Below are positions 61,150 through 64,000 of a stretch of 64,000 nt of DNA, piece by piece (position 1 is the stretch's first letter; each line of letters starts with the position of its first letter). Origin of the DNA: Nannobrachium achirus. Its lineage: Eukaryota; Chordata; Actinopteri; Myctophiformes; Myctophidae. A program made the position numbers and the translations under genes. The stretch covers positions 58,268,919 through 58,332,918 of the forward strand of contig OY997652.1 in the NCBI GenBank assembly GCA_963921795.1, given 5' to 3'. The notes under the pieces were generated by a model. The model made no database searches. It had not been told where the DNA came from and worked only from the letters and a program-made list of their open reading frames with translations.

Positions 61150-62439
61150 CCAGTAAGACTCCCTAATCGGGAGATAAGCGACCGTTGGTCGCTTATCTCC
61201 ACAAATAGGCCAAAAGTTTGTTTTACCAATTATCAAGACATACGGGCAGTTGACAGTTTGCCATGGTTACTCATTGAAGTTGAATCTCCATATATGGAGA
61301 TAACCTACGCATCACACTGTCACAAGTCTGACCTCACCAGCCCATATTTGGGCATGAGCAACTTATGTCTCCATATATGGAGATATGATGACATCACACA
61401 GTCCTCAGCCGATGATGTGGCGTGATGTCATACAATACACAAACGAGCCCTACAGTATAAAGGGGCAATTCTTGCCAGGAAAGAAGCATTTCTTCGACTC
61501 AGACCTTATCGCCAGGGTTGGCTTATAGCAGCTGTCAGTAGGACCATATATGGATTCTGTTAGTGTGGATCTCCTAACAGGGCATCATCTGGGATACAAT
61601 CCCTTTTATGCCCATATATGGAGATCCCTAACAGAATCCCTTTCATGCCCATATATGGAGATCCCTAACAGAATCCCTTTTATGCCCATATATGGAGATC
61701 CCTAACAGCATCCCTTTTATGCCCATATATGGAGATCACTAACAGCTAACAGAATCCCTTTTATGCCCATATATGGAGATCCCTAACAGAATCCCTTTTA
61801 TGCCCATATATGGAGATCCCTAACAGAATCCCTTTTATGCCCATATATGGAGATCCCTAACAGAATCCCTTTTATGCCCATATATGGAGATCCCTAACAG
61901 AATCCCTTTTATGCCCATATATGGAGATCCCTAACAGAATCCCTTGTATGCCCATATATGGAGATCCCTAACAGAATCCCTTTTATGCCCATATATGGAG
62001 ATCCCTAACAGAATCCCTTTTATGCCCATATATTATGGAGAAATCCCTGCTCTGAGTATCTGACATCAATGTGATGTCACCTGTTTATGCCCATATATGG
62101 AGATCCCTGCTCTGCGTATCTGGTTGCTATGGTAAACAGTTGGTTGCTAGGGTAAAAAAACATGGTTGCTATGGTAAACAGTTGGTTGCTAGGGTAAACA
62201 GTTGGTTGCTAGGGTAAAACCATGGTTGCTAAGGTGGTTGCTAACGTACACTAACAGACCAGCAACAACAGACTGTTGCCACAGCAACGTACACAAAGGT
62301 TTGTGTACACATGTGGTGTGATGTCATACTGATGCGGAGATATGAGCAGGGCAAAGGTGTGACGTGTGACGGACGGACGGACGGACGGACGGACGGCCGG
62401 TGGAGGTTTTCATAGTAAACTGCTCCCTGACGGTCGCAA
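61150..62439 (-). mobile_element. H-family element H6 with the 37-bp minisatellite
   Basis: An inverted, close copy of H2: terminal CCAGTAAGACTCCCTAATCG plus a 14-bp hairpin at the left, the minisatellite (61600-62100), GTTGCTA.GGTAAACA repeats (62118-62230), (GGAC)n and the complement of TTGCGACCGTCAGGGAGC at the right. Flanked by T (left, read inverted) and A (right), as for the other copies. Confidence 0.8.
61600..62100. repeat. 37-bp CArG-containing minisatellite, second copy
   Basis: About 12 units, complementary to 38083-38560, with the same rare variants in the same order (cagcatccc unit next to the unit with the extra ctaacag). Confidence 0.95.
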
Positions 62440-62748
62440 TGAACGGTAGATATTGGCTAAAGCCAACCAATCAGAGGTATCTGTGCCTCTGTGTTTATGA
62501 CACTACTAATTATTTCGGCAAAGCCGAAATATTTGAAGGCAAAGCCATTTGAAAACCAATGAGGCCAGAAGATGAATTTATATTAGTAATATTGCATCTA
62601 CACCGAGACCTTATAAGAAGTTTGGACCAGCTCTGCTACCAGAGCCTGAGGACTCTGGTGGTCCTTGGCGTCAATTTGACAACCAAGTCACAACGATAAG
62701 TGACCTTATTTGCCTCTAGAGCTCAAGGCCAAGACTAAGACCTAAGAG
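62440..62748. other. Non-coding spacer with a small hairpin
   Basis: ttatttcggcaaagccgaaatatt near 62510 is a perfect short hairpin, followed by a second gccgaaat..ggcaaagcc echo. No gene. Confidence 0.5.
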
Positions 62749-62935
62749 GTTTTTCAAAGGCTGTTTATTTGTATTTTAAACTTGTATTAGCTGCCTGTCA
62801 TTTATAACCTGTGAAATTATCCACAGTCTGTCTAAAAGTGTGGTTAATTTCTCTGCTTATGGGTGATATTCATCTAATACAATTTTGAAATTCAAATTCA
62901 ATAGTCTGTTCAGTTTGGTCAATTCATAACACTAG
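62749..62935. repeat. ~187-bp direct repeat, right copy
   Basis: See 60963-61149. Confidence 0.85.
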
Positions 62936-63054
62936 CGTCTAGTCGGCGACCTGGCCAACTCGGAACAACGTAAATAGGGAATGAATGCCCCGCCCTTTAA
63001 TGCAAACCCCATTATACCTGTTGTCATAGGACCCGTTTTGACCATCTGTTTGCC

Positions 63055-64000
63055 TGTGTCCATTTATGCCCATATATGGAGATATCTGTTATCTGTCTGT
63101 CTGTCAGCGTCCATTTTATGTCCATATATGGAGATCACTGCAGATATAGTTCTGGGTCCATTTTATGCCCATATATGCCCATATATGGAGATATCTGTCT
63201 ATTTGCGTCCATTTCACGCCCATATATGGAGATCTCTGAATCTGTCTGTCTGTGTCCCTTTATGCCCGTATATGGAGATCTTTGTGATTCTGCGTAAATT
63301 TTATGCCCATATATGCCATTTGCGTCCATTTTATGCCCATTTATGGAGATCTCTGTATCCGTCTGTCTGTGTGTCTGTCTGTGTCCCTTTATGCCGTATG
63401 AGATCTCTGAATCTGTCTGTCTGTGTCCCTTTATCCATTTTATGCCCATATATGGGGGCATTCATTTTATGCCCATATATGGAGAACGCGCGTGCCCGTG
63501 GGACGAACGGTTCTCATATGGGGGCATTCATTTTATGCCCATATATGGAGAACGCGCGTGCCCGTGGGACGAACGGTTCTCGAGATACGCGGATTACCTA
63601 CATACATACACACTCACAGAGATTTTTTGTTGACTCATGTGGCGTATGTCTGCCCATATATGCCCATATATGGAGATATCTGTCTATTTGCGTCCATTTC
63701 ACGCCCATATATGGAGATCTCTGAATCTGTCTGTCTGTGTCCCTTTATCCATTTTATGCCCATATATGGGGGCATTCATTTTATGCCCATATATGGAGAA
63801 CGCGCGTGCCCGTGGGACGGAACGCGCGTGCCCGTGGGACGAACGGTTCTCGGAGATCTCTGAATCTGTCTGTCTGTGTCCCTTTATCCATTTTATGCCC
63901 ATATATGGGGGCATTCATTTTATGCCCATATATGGAGAACGCGCGTGCCCGTGGGACGGAACGCGCGTGCCCGTGGGACGAACGGTTCTCATATGGGGGC
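63055..64000. repeat. Tandem CATATATGG satellite running off the right edge
   Basis: Dense, irregular units of ttttatgcccatatatggag joined to atctctgaatctgtctgtct or to gaacgcgcgtgcccgtggga. The higher-order segment (63420-63600) recurs at 63740-63860 and 63890-64000. Overlapping long frames in several phases are translated repeat, not genes. Confidence 0.9.

Noticed and set aside
62981-63863. 247- and 146-residue frames with repeated CPYMEI and FYAHIW words
   Set aside because: Translation of the CATATATGG satellite; overlapping frames are open on both strands for the same reason.

Overview
The window reads as intron-rich, repeat-saturated vertebrate DNA, most likely from a teleost fish. 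The signs are C2H2 zinc-finger genes with fish-type acidic KEEQEE exons, a two-gene PIF/Harbinger transposon with a MADF partner, Penelope-like elements with a GIY-YIG domain, Tc1, hAT and TTAA-type DNA transposons, and long dinucleotide microsatellites. Species cannot be fixed from sequence alone. No rRNA, bona fide tRNA, CRISPR or prokaryotic operon was seen.

Host-type coding sequence is sparse and lies on the minus strand. One zinc-finger gene ends at 50330 (nine fingers; final exon 50330-51555). A second appears spread over about 33.7-10.6 kb: two related ESRLQV exons (33674-33733, 29804-29905), two copies of an acidic exon (19169-19381, 11516-11728) and a four-finger terminal exon (10592-11223). 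A further copy of the ESRLQV exon (1474-1533) probably belongs to a gene continuing beyond the left edge. All these exons have phase-1 borders on both sides, so duplication or skipping keeps the frame.

The rest is mobile DNA in three pairs of duplicated blocks: 1-3.9 kb with 31.2-39.6 kb; 4.98-7.85 kb with 47.6-50.4 kb; 11.4-18.45 kb with 19.1-28.45 kb. Because the paired blocks give pre-insertion sites, several elements can be delimited to the base: a hAT element (32317-33462, 8-bp TSD), a solo LTR (48009-48992, 5-bp TSD) and a hAT element inside a Penelope copy (16695-17619). The best-preserved element is a 4.8-kb PIF/Harbinger transposon (20842-25626, TTA duplication) with an apparently intact two-exon DDE transposase and a convergent three-exon MADF gene that carries one in-frame stop in exon 1.

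From 34 to 41 kb and again at 61-62 kb lies a family of related non-coding elements (here called H). They start TTGCGACC, end in a 14-bp hairpin followed by AGTCTTACTGG, and mostly sit between A and T, which recalls Helitrons. Two full copies carry the same ~12-unit, 37-bp minisatellite, each unit holding CCATATATGG, an exact CArG (SRF) consensus. The right edge (62.96-64 kb) is a related tandem array running out of the window. Other structures are a 3.2-kb palindromic element with 129-bp repeats (41.4-44.6 kb), its relative at 54.6-56.4 kb with an expanded TTAGCA array, three TTAA-flanked piggyBac-like elements and several fold-back repeats.
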